Shown here one piece after another: positions 39,296 to 48,024 of a stretch of 64,000 nt of DNA. The number at the start of each line of letters is the position of its first letter. Position 1 is the first letter of the stretch. Under the pieces are notes generated by a model. The model did no database searches and was not told the origin of the DNA. It was given only the letters and a program-made list of their open reading frames with translations. Made by a program: the position numbers and the translations under genes. The stretch is from Streptomyces sp. SS1-1 (lineage in GTDB: Bacteria; Actinomycetota; Actinomycetes; Streptomycetales; Streptomycetaceae). Location of the stretch: the NCBI RefSeq assembly GCF_008973465.1, contig NZ_WBXN01000004.1, positions 3,698,501-3,762,500 of the forward strand, given 5' to 3'.

Positions 39296-39528
39296 CCGTC
39301 GTTGTAGCCGTCCCGCCGGTGCGGGTCCTCCGTGACGACCGGGGTCGAGGGCGGCACCACCACGCGCTTGCGCCGGGCGATGCTGCTGAAGGTCGTGACG
39401 CCGATGAGGCCCACGATCATCAGGATGACCCCGACCAGGTCGAGGTTCACGCCGTCCATGTCCCAGTCGGTCGCGAACGTGAGGATGGCTCCCGCGGCGA
39501 TGAGGATGATGCACCCGCCGAGGCCCAT
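39283..39528 (-). CDS. Small DUF6458-type membrane protein
   Basis: An 81-residue protein with two transmembrane helices (MGLGGCIILIAAGAILTFAT and LDLVGVILMIVGLIGVTTF) joined by a short loop DWDMDGVNL, then a basic turn ARRKR and a polar tail with DGYNDGYGV. This is a widespread small actinobacterial family of unknown role. It is convergent with and overlaps the thioredoxin-NHL gene by 13 nt. Confidence 0.8.
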   Translation of the reverse strand: MGLGGCIILIAAGAILTFATDWDMDGVNLDLVGVILMIVGLIGVTTFSSIARRKRVVVPPSTPVVTEDPHRRDGYNDGYGV

Positions 39529-39614
39529 GAGTGTCGCCTCCTGTCCGGTCCGGACGATCCGGTCCGGACCTCCGGGTACCCCGGCCGGAGGCGCTCATGC
39601 GGCGCCCGCCCCAA

Positions 39615-40910
39615 CTAGCCCTCCAGGAACGCCGACAGGGACTTGGCGAGCAGCCACGGGTCGTCGACGCCGCACAACTCCCGTGCGCTGTGCATGGAGA
39701 GGATCGCGACGCCGATGTCGACCGTGCGGATGCCGTGCCGGGCGGCGGTGATGGGACCGATGGTGGTGCCGCACGGCATGGAGTTGTTGGAGACGAAGGA
39801 CTGGAACGGGACGTCCGCCTTCTCGCAGGCCGCCGCCCACACGGCACGGCCCGAACCGTCCGTCGCGTAGCGGTTGTTGACGTTGACCTTGAGGATGGGG
39901 CCGCCGTTGACACGCGGGTGGTGCGTGGGGTCGTGCCGCTCGGCGTAGTTGGGGTGGACGGCGTGGCCGGTGTCGGAGGAGAGGCAGACGGTCCCGGCGA
40001 AGGCGCGGGCCTTGTCCTCGTAGGAGCCGCCGCGGGCGAACACCGAGCGCTCCAGGACGCCGCCGAGCAGCGGGCCGTCGGCGCCGGTGTCGCTCTGGGA
40101 GCCGTTCTCCTCGTGGTCGAAGGCGGCGAGCACCGGGATGCAGGGCAGACCGGCGCCGGAGCCGGCCACGGCGGTCAGCGCGGCGGTGCCGGCGTGGACG
40201 GAGAGCAGGTTGTCCATGCGGGGACCGGCGAGGAGTTCCTTGTCGCGGCCCAGGTAGGCGGGGGGCTCGACGGAGTGGACCATGAGGTCCCAGCCGGTGA
40301 CCTCGCCCGGGGCGATGCCGGCCGTCTCCTCCAGGAAGGTGATCAGATCGCCGTCACGGACGTCGCCGAGGCCCCACACGGGCTGCAGGTGCCGCTGCTT
40401 GTCGAGCTTGAGGCCGTCCGAGGAGACCGCGCGGTCGAGGTGGATGGCGAGCTGGGGGACGCGCAGCAGGGGCCGGTCCACGTTGACCAGCCGGGTCGAG
40501 CCGTCCCGCAGGGTGAGCCGGCCGGCGAGGCCGAGGTCGCGGTCGAGCCAGGAGTTGAGCAGCGGTCCGCCGTAGATCTCGACGGCGACCTGGCGCCAGC
40601 CGTGCGCGCCGGTGTCGGGCAGCGGCTTGACACGCAGGTTGGGGGAGTCGGTGTGGGCGCCGATGATCCGGAACGGCGTGTGGGGCGCCGCGCCCTCGGG
40701 GACGTACCAGGCGACGATCGCGCCGCCGCGCAGCACGTACTTGCCGCCGCTCGACCCGTCCCAGGCGTCCGTCTCGGCGACCTGGCGGAAGCCGGCCTTC
40801 TCGAGCCGTTCGGCGGTGTTCGCCACGGCGTGGTACGGCGACGGGCTCGCCGCGAGGAAGGACATCAGGTCGTCGGTGTGGCCGCGGTCGAAGCGGGGGG
40901 GTGCGCTCAT
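39615..40910 (-). CDS. M18 family metallo-aminopeptidase
   Basis: A 431-residue M18 (aspartyl aminopeptidase-like) enzyme. Zinc and catalytic motifs are GAHTDSPNLRVKP (His and Asp), PRMDNLLSVHAG, AAFDHEENGSQSDTGADG (Glu and bridging Asp) and SSDTGHAVHPNY; the final His is in NNSMPCGTTIGPI with downstream DIGVAILSMHS. It removes N-terminal acidic or neutral residues from peptides in the cytoplasm as a dodecamer. Length is normal. Its upstream neighbour on the same strand is an acyl-CoA dehydrogenase, separated by a strong terminator, so it has its own promoter. Confidence 0.92.
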   Translation of the reverse strand: MSAPPRFDRGHTDDLMSFLAASPSPYHAVANTAERLEKAGFRQVAETDAWDGSSGGKYVLRGGAIVAWYVPEGAAPHTPFRIIGAHTDSPNLRVKPLPDTGAHGWRQVAVEIYGGPLLNSWLDRDLGLAGRLTLRDGSTRLVNVDRPLLRVPQLAIHLDRAVSSDGLKLDKQRHLQPVWGLGDVRDGDLITFLEETAGIAPGEVTGWDLMVHSVEPPAYLGRDKELLAGPRMDNLLSVHAGTAALTAVAGSGAGLPCIPVLAAFDHEENGSQSDTGADGPLLGGVLERSVFARGGSYEDKARAFAGTVCLSSDTGHAVHPNYAERHDPTHHPRVNGGPILKVNVNNRYATDGSGRAVWAAACEKADVPFQSFVSNNSMPCGTTIGPITAARHGIRTVDIGVAILSMHSARELCGVDDPWLLAKSLSAFLEG

Positions 40911-40930
40911 GGGTTCACCTTAACGACGTG

Positions 40931-40967
40931 CGAGGGCCCGCTCCCGGGGAAGGGGAGCGGGCCCTCG
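40931..40967. terminator. Terminator after the acyl-CoA dehydrogenase gene
   Basis: CGAGGGCCCGCTCCC (40931-40945) and GGGAGCGGGCCCTCG (40953-40967) are a perfect 15-bp stem with a 7-nt loop, in the gap between two minus-strand genes. Confidence 0.85.
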
Positions 40968-41042
40968 TGCGGGGCGATGTGGATTGTCCGTGAGTGACGG
41001 GAACGGCCCTTTGCCGCCGAGCCGTTCCCGTGCGCGCGGGTC

Positions 41043-42869
41043 CTAGAAGGCCGCCTCGTCCAGCTCCATCAGGTCCAGCTCGACGCCCTCGGCGAGCTTG
41101 CGCGCGCCGGTCACGCCGGGCAGGACGTTGGCCGCGAAGAACTTCGCCGCCGCGATCTTGCCGGTGTAGAACGCCTTGTCCTTGGCGGAGGCCGTCGGGA
41201 GCTTCTCGGCGGCGACCGCGGCGCCCTTGAGCAGCAGGTAGCCGACGACGACGTCACCGGAGGCCATCAGCAGGCGGGTGGTGTTCAGGCCGACCTTGTA
41301 GATGTTCTTGACGTCCTGCTCGGTCGCCGCGAGGTCGGTGAGCATGAGGCCGACGATGGCCTCCAGCTCGACGGCGGCCTTGGCCAGGTGCTCGCGGGCG
41401 CCCGCCAGCTCCTCGCCGCCCTCGCCGACCGCGAGGAACTTCTTGATGTCCTCGGCGAGCGAGTTCAGGGCCGCGCCCTGGTTGCGGACGATCTTCCGGA
41501 AGAAGAAGTCCTGGCCCTGGATGGCGGTGGTGCCCTCGTACAGGGTGTCGATCTTGGAGTCCCGGATGTACTGCTCGATCGGGTACTCCTGGAGGAAGCC
41601 GGAGCCGCCGAAGGTCTGCAGCGACTGGGCGAGCTGCTCGTAGGCCTTCTCGGAGCCGTAGCCCTTGACGATCGGCAGGAGCAGGTCGTTCAGCGCGTGC
41701 TCGGCCTTGGCGTCCTCGCCGTTGGCCTCCTTGACCTGGATGGCGTCCTGGACGGAGGCGGTGTACATCACCAGGGCGCGCATGCCCTCCGCGTACGCCT
41801 TCTGCGTCATGAGGGCGCGGCGCACGTCGGGGTGGTGGGTGATGGTGACCTTGGGGGCGGTCTTGTCCATGAAGTTCGCCAGGTCGGGGCCCTGGACGCG
41901 CTCCTTGGCGTACTCCAGCGCGTTGAGGTAGCCCGTCGACAGCGTGGAGATCGCCTTCGTGCCGACCATCATGCGGGCGAACTCGATGATGCGGAACATC
42001 TGGCGGATGCCGTCGTGCTTGTCGCCGATCAGCCAGCCCTTGGCAGGGTGCTTGTCGCCGAACGTCATCTCGCAGGTGTTGGACGCCTTGAGGCCCATCT
42101 TGTGCTCGACGTTGGTGGCGTAGACGCCGTTGCGCTCGCCCAGCTCGCCGGTCTCGAAGTCGAAGTTGTACTTCGGGACCATGAACAGGGACAGGCCCTT
42201 GGTGCCGGGTCCGGCGCCCTCGGGGCGGGCCAGCACGTAGTGGATGATGTTCTCCGACATGTCGTGCTCGCCGGACGTGATGAAGCGCTTGACGCCCTCG
42301 ATGTGCCAGGAGCCGTCCTCCTGCTGCACGGCCTTGGTGCGGCCGGCGCCGACGTCCGAGCCGGCGTCCGGCTCGGTGAGGACCATCGTCGAACCCCACT
42401 GCTTCTCGGTGGCGATCTTCGCGATGTGCTTCTGGACCTCGTTGCCCTCCTCGAAGAGGATGCCCGCGAACGCGGGGCCCGAGGAGTACATCCACACGGC
42501 CGGGTTGGCGCCCAGGATCAGCTCGGCGTAGGCCCAGATGAGGGAGCGGGGCGCGGTGGTGCCGCCGATCTCCTCGGGCAGGCCCAGACGCCAGTACTCG
42601 GAGTCCATGAAGGCCTGGTAGCTCTTCTTGAAGGACGCCGGGACGGGCGCGGTGTTGGTCTCCGGGTCGAAGACCGGCGGGTTGCGGTCGGCGTCGGCGA
42701 AGGACTCCGCGAGCTCGTTCTCGGAGAGGCGGGTCAGCTCCTCCAGGATGCTCTTCGCGGTCTCGACGTCCATCTCCTCGAACGGACCCGTGCCGTACAG
42801 CTTGTCGCGTCCGAGTACTTCGAAGAGGTTGAACTCGATGTCGCGGAGGTTCGACTTGTAGTGCCCCAT
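41043..42869 (-). CDS. Acyl-CoA dehydrogenase (long FadE type)
   Basis: A 608-residue acyl-CoA dehydrogenase of the long type (about 600 residues) with a C-terminal extension. FAD/substrate segments are MVLTEPDAGSDVGAGRTKA, RFITSGEHDMSENIIHYVLA, and EHKMGLKASNTCEMTFGD. The second-half motif QTFGGSGFLQEYPIEQYIRD and DTLYEGTTAIQGQDFFFRKI carries the catalytic region. It introduces the 2,3-double bond of acyl-CoA in beta-oxidation. Start ATG 42869 (MGHYKSNLRD) is the family start; the upstream open frame has no Shine-Dalgarno sequence. The AT-richer promoter with an inverted repeat is just upstream. It is intact, unlike the decayed relative at 3444. Confidence 0.92.
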   Translation of the reverse strand: MGHYKSNLRDIEFNLFEVLGRDKLYGTGPFEEMDVETAKSILEELTRLSENELAESFADADRNPPVFDPETNTAPVPASFKKSYQAFMDSEYWRLGLPEEIGGTTAPRSLIWAYAELILGANPAVWMYSSGPAFAGILFEEGNEVQKHIAKIATEKQWGSTMVLTEPDAGSDVGAGRTKAVQQEDGSWHIEGVKRFITSGEHDMSENIIHYVLARPEGAGPGTKGLSLFMVPKYNFDFETGELGERNGVYATNVEHKMGLKASNTCEMTFGDKHPAKGWLIGDKHDGIRQMFRIIEFARMMVGTKAISTLSTGYLNALEYAKERVQGPDLANFMDKTAPKVTITHHPDVRRALMTQKAYAEGMRALVMYTASVQDAIQVKEANGEDAKAEHALNDLLLPIVKGYGSEKAYEQLAQSLQTFGGSGFLQEYPIEQYIRDSKIDTLYEGTTAIQGQDFFFRKIVRNQGAALNSLAEDIKKFLAVGEGGEELAGAREHLAKAAVELEAIVGLMLTDLAATEQDVKNIYKVGLNTTRLLMASGDVVVGYLLLKGAAVAAEKLPTASAKDKAFYTGKIAAAKFFAANVLPGVTGARKLAEGVELDLMELDEAAF

Positions 42870-42932
42870 GGTCACGGCTCCGTAGCGGGTCGGCGAGGCA
42901 CTGGATCCTCGCGCTGGTTCACGTACCAACAA

Positions 42933-42965
42933 GTAGCTACGATGATGCTACCCGCCAGTAATAAG
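42933..42965 (-). promoter_or_regulatory. Candidate operator/promoter of the acyl-CoA dehydrogenase gene
   Basis: GTAGC-N9-GCTAC (42933-42951) is an inverted repeat in a locally AT-rich stretch. On the minus strand it is preceded by TTACTGGCGGGTAGC, in which TAC and GTA face each other. Both features suggest a fatty-acid regulator site. The identity of the regulator is not known. Confidence 0.45.
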
Positions 42966-43050
42966 ACGCAACCCCGACCCCCGATCTGTGACAGGCCCCA
43001 CCGGAACGACCTCGGCGGCCATAGCGGTCCACGGGCCCGGTCGTGGTCGG

Positions 43051-43056
43051 TACGCT
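43051..43056 (+). promoter_or_regulatory. -10 box TACGCT of a leaderless promoter
   Basis: TACGCT, 7 nt, then ATG 43064. Confidence 0.55.
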
Positions 43057-43063
43057 TGCGCGC

Positions 43064-43543
43064 ATGTATGGATACGGCCAGCCCATGGACGGTGGGGCGC
43101 AGCAGCAGTACGCCCCGCCGCAGCAGCCCATGGCCGGTGGCGCCGGCGGGTACGGCCAGCAGCCGCCGCTCTACCCCGAGCCGTCCCCGCCCTCGCTCGC
43201 GGACGCGGTACGCGCCTTCACCACGGGTCAGCTGACGGCCGAGGACTTCCAGCAGGTCTTCGCGACCTCGAAGGTCTACTGCCCACGCGGCGACAACCCC
43301 GGCTTCCTCGCCCTGCACAACACCCAGCAGCCGGTGATCCCGATGTTCACCTCGCTCAAGGAGCTGCGGCGGTACGCGGGCAAGGAGTCCAAGTACTTCG
43401 TCATCACCGGCGCCGAGGTGATCGACCTGCTGCCGACCGGCTACGGCTTCGTCCTGGACATGGAGGGCGAGCACCGCATGGTCTTCGACGCGAAGGCCGT
43501 GGAGCAGATGGTCGAGTTCGCCATGCGCCGCATGTACGGCTGA
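43064..43543 (+). CDS. SseB-like domain protein
   Basis: A 159-residue protein. The first 45 residues are Gly/Gln/Pro/Tyr-rich (YGYGQPMDGGAQQQYAPPQQ). Residues 48-159 are an SseB N-terminal-type domain: DAVRAFTTGQLTAEDFQQVF, the central FLALHNTQQPVIPMFTSLKE, VITGAEVIDLLPTGYGFVLD, and the end RMVFDAKAVEQMVEFAMRRM. SseB domains were named for a Salmonella enhancer of serine sensitivity; in Streptomyces they have no proven role. A cytoplasmic location is likely. The ATG at 43064 follows a leaderless -10 box. It is divergent from the acyl-CoA dehydrogenase. Confidence 0.85.
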   Translation: MYGYGQPMDGGAQQQYAPPQQPMAGGAGGYGQQPPLYPEPSPPSLADAVRAFTTGQLTAEDFQQVFATSKVYCPRGDNPGFLALHNTQQPVIPMFTSLKELRRYAGKESKYFVITGAEVIDLLPTGYGFVLDMEGEHRMVFDAKAVEQMVEFAMRRMYG

Positions 43544-43583
43544 GCGGACGTGCTGTCACACTGAGCCGCTTCCCGGATCGAAC

Positions 43584-43610
43584 GCCCGGAGGGAATGCCC
43601 TCCGGGCTTT
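43584..43610 (+). terminator. Terminator after the SseB-like gene
   Basis: GCCCGGAGGG, loop AATG, CCCTCCGGGC followed by TTTG: a perfect 10-bp stem with a short T-run. Confidence 0.85.
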
Positions 43611-43633
43611 GTGCGTTCGGGGTGGCAGAAAGT

Positions 43634-43645
43634 TCAACGCTCAAC
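43634..43645 (+). promoter_or_regulatory. TCAAC direct repeat before the pirin gene
   Basis: TCAAC-GC-TCAAC (43634-43645) continues into TAAAC, an AT-rich patch 29-40 nt before the start codon. It may be the -10/-35 zone or a regulator site. Not assigned. Confidence 0.35.
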
Positions 43646-43673
43646 TAAACTGGCCGCACAAGGAGGTACCGAC

Positions 43674-44654
43674 ATGCCTGCAGTGACCGTCGAGAACCCG
43701 CTGACGCTGCCCCGTGTCGCCGCGCCCGCGGAGGCCGTGGCCCGTCCCGTGCTCGCCGTCACGACCGCGCCGAGCGGTTTCGAGGGTGAGGGCTTCCCGG
43801 TGCGCCGCGCGTTCGCCGGGATCAACTACCGCCATCTGGACCCGTTCATCATGATGGACCAGATGGGTGAGGTGGAGTACGCGTCGGGCGAGCCGAAGGG
43901 CACCCCCTGGCATCCGCACCGCGGCTTCGAGACCGTCACCTACATCATCGACGGGATCTTCGACCACCAGGACAGCAACGGCGGCGGTGGCACGATCACC
44001 AACGGCGACACGCAGTGGATGACCGCGGGCTCGGGCCTCCTGCACATCGAGGCCCCGCCGGAGTCCCTCGTCATGTCCGGCGGCCTCTTCCACGGCCTGC
44101 AGCTGTGGGTGAACCTCCCGGCCAAGGACAAGATGATGGCCCCGCGCTACCAGGACATCCGCGGCGGCAACGTCCAGTTGCTCACCACCCCCGACGGCGG
44201 CGCGCTGCTGCGCGTCATCGCCGGTGAGCTGGACGGGCACGCCGGACCCGGCATCACGCACACGCCGATCACGATGATCCACGCGACGGTGGCGCCGGGC
44301 GCCGAGGTCACCCTGCCGTGGCGCGAGGACTTCAACGGGCTGGCGTACGTGCTCGCGGGCAAGGGCTCGGTCGGTGCCGAGCGCCGTCCCGTCCACGTGG
44401 GCCAGACCGCGGTCTTCGGCGCCGGTGGCTCGCTGACCGTCCGCGCCGACGAGAAGCAGGACTCCCACACGCCGGACCTGGAGGTCGTCCTCCTCGGCGG
44501 ACAGCCCATCCGGGAGCCGATGGCCCACTACGGCCCGTTCGTGATGAACACCAAGGACGAGCTGATGCAGGCCTTCGAGGACTTCCAGAAGGGCCGCCTG
44601 GGCACCGTCCCCGCGGTGCACGGCATGAGCGCCGCCGGACCCGCGCAGGACTGA
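43674..44654 (+). CDS. Pirin family protein
   Basis: A 326-residue bicupin. The N-terminal cupin has the metal-binding set GTPWHPHRGFETVTYIIDG near residue 80 (His-x-His) and GSGLLHIEAPPE (His and Glu). FHGLQLWVNLPAKDKMMAPR is the conserved pirin segment, and the C-terminal cupin ends near HYGPFVMNTKDELMQAFEDF. Bacterial pirins are Fe-dependent; some are quercetin dioxygenases, others modulate metabolic enzymes. Which applies here cannot be told. AGGAGG (43661-43666) lies 7 nt before the ATG. A strong terminator follows, so it is monocistronic. Confidence 0.9.
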   Translation: MPAVTVENPLTLPRVAAPAEAVARPVLAVTTAPSGFEGEGFPVRRAFAGINYRHLDPFIMMDQMGEVEYASGEPKGTPWHPHRGFETVTYIIDGIFDHQDSNGGGGTITNGDTQWMTAGSGLLHIEAPPESLVMSGGLFHGLQLWVNLPAKDKMMAPRYQDIRGGNVQLLTTPDGGALLRVIAGELDGHAGPGITHTPITMIHATVAPGAEVTLPWREDFNGLAYVLAGKGSVGAERRPVHVGQTAVFGAGGSLTVRADEKQDSHTPDLEVVLLGGQPIREPMAHYGPFVMNTKDELMQAFEDFQKGRLGTVPAVHGMSAAGPAQD

Positions 44655-44666
44655 CCGGCACGTCAC

Positions 44667-44707
44667 GAGGCCCGCGGCCGCACCCACCCGGTGCGGCCGC
44701 GGGCCTC
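44667..44707. terminator. Terminator after the pirin gene
   Basis: GAGGCCCGCGGCCGCACC (44667-44684) and GGTGCGGCCGCGGGCCTC (44690-44707) form a perfect 18-bp stem with a 5-nt loop. Confidence 0.88.
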
Positions 44708-44800
44708 TCGCCGTCCGCCACCCGCGGGCCCTCCCCCGTCCGTCACCCGCCCGGATCGCCCGCGCACGACACCCGGCCCCGCGCATGATCCGCTGGAGGC

Positions 44801-45895
44801 GTGCAGGCCCCCACCCCGTTGCTGCCCGAGCCCGTCCGGCGGCTCGCCGCCTGGTGCGCCGTCGTCCTGCTCGTCGCCGGAGTCGTCTACGTCGGCATCC
44901 TGCTGACGGTGGAGCTGAGCACTGCGGTCGTGCCCGTCCTGCTCGCCCTGCTCGGGACGGCCCTGCTCGGCCCGCTGCACCGGCGGCTGGTCAAGGCGGG
45001 CGTGAACCGGTCCCTGGCCGCCGGACTCACCTGTGTCGCCGTGGTCGCCGTGGTCGGCGGGGCCGTCTACATCGTCGCCGCCGCCGTCGTGGAGAGCGGC
45101 GACGAGATCGTCGCCTCGCTCCGGCACGCCGGACGCGACCTCACCCGGCGCTTCGGACCCGCCGGGACCTCGCTGGACGACCTCGCCGGCAACTCCCGCG
45201 AACTGCTCTCCAAGTTCGGCGGGACCGCCGCCTCCGGTGTCATCAGCGGGGTCAGCGTGGTCGGCGAGAGCATCGCGATCGGCGTGCTCGCGCTGCTGCT
45301 CGTCTTCTTCTTCCTGCGCGACTCCCACCGGGCGGCCGGCGCGCTGCGCTCCCTGGTGCCCCGGCACAGCGGCGACCTCACCGAGGCCATGGCCCGGCGG
45401 GCCTTCCGGGCCGTCGAGGGGTTCATGCGCGGGACCACCTTCATCGCCCTCATCGACGCCGTCTGCATCACCGTCGGCCTGCTGATCCTCGACGTGCCGG
45501 GCGCGGTCGGGCTGGGCGCGCTCGTCTTCATCGGGGCGTACATCCCCTATCTGGGCGCCTTCATCTCCGGTGCCGTCGCCGTCCTCGTCGCGCTTGCCGA
45601 CCGGGGGTTCGTCATCGCGCTGTGGGTCCTCGGCATCGTGCTCGCCGTGCAGCAACTGGAAGGGCATGTGCTGACCCCGATGATCCAGAGCCGCACGGTC
45701 CAGATGCACCCGGCCGTCGTCATGGTGACGATCACCGCGGGCGCCTCCGTCGCCGGCATCCTCGGGATGCTGCTCGCCGTGCCCCTGACGGCCGCCGCCA
45801 CCGGCGTCGCCCATGAGCTGAGGGAGCGTTACGCCCGCCCCGACCCGCCCGGCGCCACCGCCGTCCCGGAGCCGTCGCCGCCACCGGACTCGTAG
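44801..45895 (+). CDS. AI-2E family transporter (permease)
   Basis: A 364-residue membrane protein with about eight helices, of the AI-2E/PerM family. The N-terminal hairpin VLLVAGVVYVGILLTVELST and AVVPVLLALLGTALLGPL is followed by a central soluble helical domain (residues about 90-150) and a membrane core with LLVFFFLRDSHRA and LGALVFIGAYIPYLGAFISG. The family end GHVLTPMIQSRTVQMHPAVV is characteristic. Members export autoinducer-2 or act as Na+/H+ antiporters; the cargo here is unknown. GGAGG is only 1 nt before the GTG, so the start is less certain. The last 67 nt overlap the convergent SpoIIE-type gene. Confidence 0.85.
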   Translation: MQAPTPLLPEPVRRLAAWCAVVLLVAGVVYVGILLTVELSTAVVPVLLALLGTALLGPLHRRLVKAGVNRSLAAGLTCVAVVAVVGGAVYIVAAAVVESGDEIVASLRHAGRDLTRRFGPAGTSLDDLAGNSRELLSKFGGTAASGVISGVSVVGESIAIGVLALLLVFFFLRDSHRAAGALRSLVPRHSGDLTEAMARRAFRAVEGFMRGTTFIALIDAVCITVGLLILDVPGAVGLGALVFIGAYIPYLGAFISGAVAVLVALADRGFVIALWVLGIVLAVQQLEGHVLTPMIQSRTVQMHPAVVMVTITAGASVAGILGMLLAVPLTAAATGVAHELRERYARPDPPGATAVPEPSPPPDS

Positions 45896-48012
45896 AGCTC
45901 GAACCAGATGGACTTGCCCTCGCCCCGGGGGTCCACCCCCCAGGCGTGCGCCAGAAGCTCGATCAGGACCAGGCCCCGCCCGGACGACGCCAGCTCCCCG
46001 GGCCGGCGCACGTGCGGCAGGTCGTCACTGGTGTCGGACACCTCCACCCGCAGCCGGCGGCCCCCCGGCCCGCCCCGCACCTCGGCCAGGAACAGGGCGT
46101 CCGCGTCCGTGTGCACGAGGACGTTGGTCAGCGTCTCCGACAGCAGCAGCACCGCCGAGTCGACGTGGTCGGGGACCGGCCAGTCGTGCAGCAGCTCCCG
46201 CAGCTGCTGGCGGGCCACCGCCACGCGCTCCGGCTCGGCCTGGGCCACCGACATCATCGTGCGGCGCACGGCGGCCCGTGCGGCGGCCCGCGTACCGGCC
46301 GTGTCCTCGCACGTCCGGTGCAGCAGCAGCACCGCGATGTCGTCCTCCCGCCGGTCGGCGAGCGGACCGGTGGTGTGGTGGGAGGACGGGCCGTGCACGG
46401 CCTGCACGAGCGCGTCGGCCAGTCCCTCCAGATCGCCGTCGTGGCCCTCCAGGACCGTACGGATACGGCCCCAGCCGGTGTCCAGGTCGTGGCCGCCGGT
46501 CTCGATCAGGCCGTCCGTGCAGATCAGCATGGTCTCGCCGGGGCCGAGCGCGATCGTGGTCGTCGGGTAGTCGGCGTCCGGGTCGATGCCGAGCGGCAGA
46601 CCGCCGGCCGTCGGGCGGTGCAGCACCGTGCCGTCGGCCATCCGGATGGCCGGGTCGGGGTGCCCGGCCCGCGCGATCTCCAGCCGGCCGGTCGCCGGAT
46701 CGACCTCCACGTACAGACAGGTCGCGAAGCGCGGTGCGGCCGGGTCCTCGTCGGGGGAGCCGAACGTCATGCCGTGCAGGAAGCGGGAGGCGCGGGACAG
46801 CACGGCGTCGGGGCGGTGGCCCTCGGAGGCATAGGCGCGCAGGGCGATCCGCAGCTGGCCCATCAGCCCGGCCGCCCGGACGTCGTGGCCCTGCACATCG
46901 CCGATGACCAGGGCGAAGCGGCCGCCGCCGGTGGACGGCCCGCCGGGCAGCGGGATCATGTCGTACCAGTCGCCGCCGACCTGGAGTCCCCCGCCGGTCG
47001 GGACATAGCGCGCGGCGACGGTCATGCCCGGTATCTCGGGGCCCAGCCGGGGCAGCATGGACCGCTGGAGACCGTCCGTCAGCTCGCGCGCGGACTCGGC
47101 GGCCTCGGCCCGGGACAGGGCCTGGGCGAGCATGCGGGCGACCGTCGTGAGCACCGAGCGCTCGTCGGGGGTGAAGGCGACCGGATAGGCGAAGGCGGCC
47201 ATCCAGGCGCCCATCGTGCGGCCGGCCACGATCAGCGGCAGGAACGCCCAGGACCGGCGGTCGAAGTGCGCGGCCAGGGGCCAGGTCGCCGGATAGCGCT
47301 CCTTGTACTGCTCGGGGGAGGACAGATAGACGGCCCGGCCGGTGCGGACCACCTCGGCGGCCGGGTAGTCGGAGTCCAGCGTCAGATCCTTGAAGGGGTC
47401 CTCGTCGCCGGGCGCGTGGCCGTGGTGGCCGATGATTGTCAGCCGGTCGCCCGTGACGCCGAACACCGCGAGCCCGTCCGGGGAGAACCCCGGCATGGCC
47501 AGGCCCGCCGCGACCCGCAGCACCTCCGACGTGGAGCGGGCCTCCGCCAGCGCCCGGCCCGCGTCCAGCAGGAACGCCTCCCGGGAGCGCCGCCAGTCAC
47601 CGGTGACGGCGGTGCGCTGCGAGGAGGTGCCCGGCGCCGGTTCGGTGACCTCCTGGAGGGAGCCGGTCACCTCGTAGGCGTGCTTCTCCCGGTCGAAGGC
47701 GGCGTGGAAGCGGCTGCGCGCGACCCGGACGACCCGTCCCTGGTCGTCCATGATCCGTACGCGCACCTCGCCGAGCGTGCCCTCGGCCACCGCCAGCTGG
47801 ATGACGGACGTGATCTCGTTCCAGTCCACCGGATGCAGGCGTGAGCGGACCTGGGCCTGGCTGAGCGTGCGAGTCTCGGCGGGCAGCCCGAGCAGGCGTG
47901 CCGCCTCCGCGTCGACCGTGACCAGCCCCGTGTCCGTGTCCCAGTGCCACAGCCCCGTCGCGAGGACGGTGAGGACCTCCTCCACGGCGGGCAGGGCCTC
48001 ACCCGTACGCAT
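45829..48012 (-). CDS. PAS-GAF-PP2C(SpoIIE)-HATPase signalling protein
   Basis: A 727-residue soluble regulator with four parts. PAS covers residues 10-115 (LWHWDTDTGLVTVDAEAARL). GAF covers about 150-310. The SpoIIE-type PP2C phosphatase covers about 330-545 (GGDWYDMIPL, VIGDVQGHDVRAAGLMGQLR, LICTDGLIETGG hold the metal-binding Asp residues). A C-terminal RsbW-like HATPase covers about 585-705 (ALLLSETLTNVLVHTDADAL, SSGRGLVLIELLAHAWGVD). The phosphatase acts on anti-anti-sigma factors while the HATPase resembles an anti-sigma kinase, so one chain may set partner switching in response to PAS/GAF signals. ATG 48012 is 6 nt after TACAGT, so it is probably leaderless. It overlaps the AI-2E gene tail to tail. 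Confidence 0.92.
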   Translation of the reverse strand: MRTGEALPAVEEVLTVLATGLWHWDTDTGLVTVDAEAARLLGLPAETRTLSQAQVRSRLHPVDWNEITSVIQLAVAEGTLGEVRVRIMDDQGRVVRVARSRFHAAFDREKHAYEVTGSLQEVTEPAPGTSSQRTAVTGDWRRSREAFLLDAGRALAEARSTSEVLRVAAGLAMPGFSPDGLAVFGVTGDRLTIIGHHGHAPGDEDPFKDLTLDSDYPAAEVVRTGRAVYLSSPEQYKERYPATWPLAAHFDRRSWAFLPLIVAGRTMGAWMAAFAYPVAFTPDERSVLTTVARMLAQALSRAEAAESARELTDGLQRSMLPRLGPEIPGMTVAARYVPTGGGLQVGGDWYDMIPLPGGPSTGGGRFALVIGDVQGHDVRAAGLMGQLRIALRAYASEGHRPDAVLSRASRFLHGMTFGSPDEDPAAPRFATCLYVEVDPATGRLEIARAGHPDPAIRMADGTVLHRPTAGGLPLGIDPDADYPTTTIALGPGETMLICTDGLIETGGHDLDTGWGRIRTVLEGHDGDLEGLADALVQAVHGPSSHHTTGPLADRREDDIAVLLLHRTCEDTAGTRAAARAAVRRTMMSVAQAEPERVAVARQQLRELLHDWPVPDHVDSAVLLLSETLTNVLVHTDADALFLAEVRGGPGGRRLRVEVSDTSDDLPHVRRPGELASSGRGLVLIELLAHAWGVDPRGEGKSIWFELYESGGGDGSGTAVAPGGSGRA

Positions 48013-48018
48013 GGCCCC

Positions 48019-48024
48019 ACTGTA
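48019..48024 (-). promoter_or_regulatory. -10 box TACAGT of a leaderless promoter (minus strand)
   Basis: On the minus strand TACAGT, 6 nt, then ATG 48012. Confidence 0.55.
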
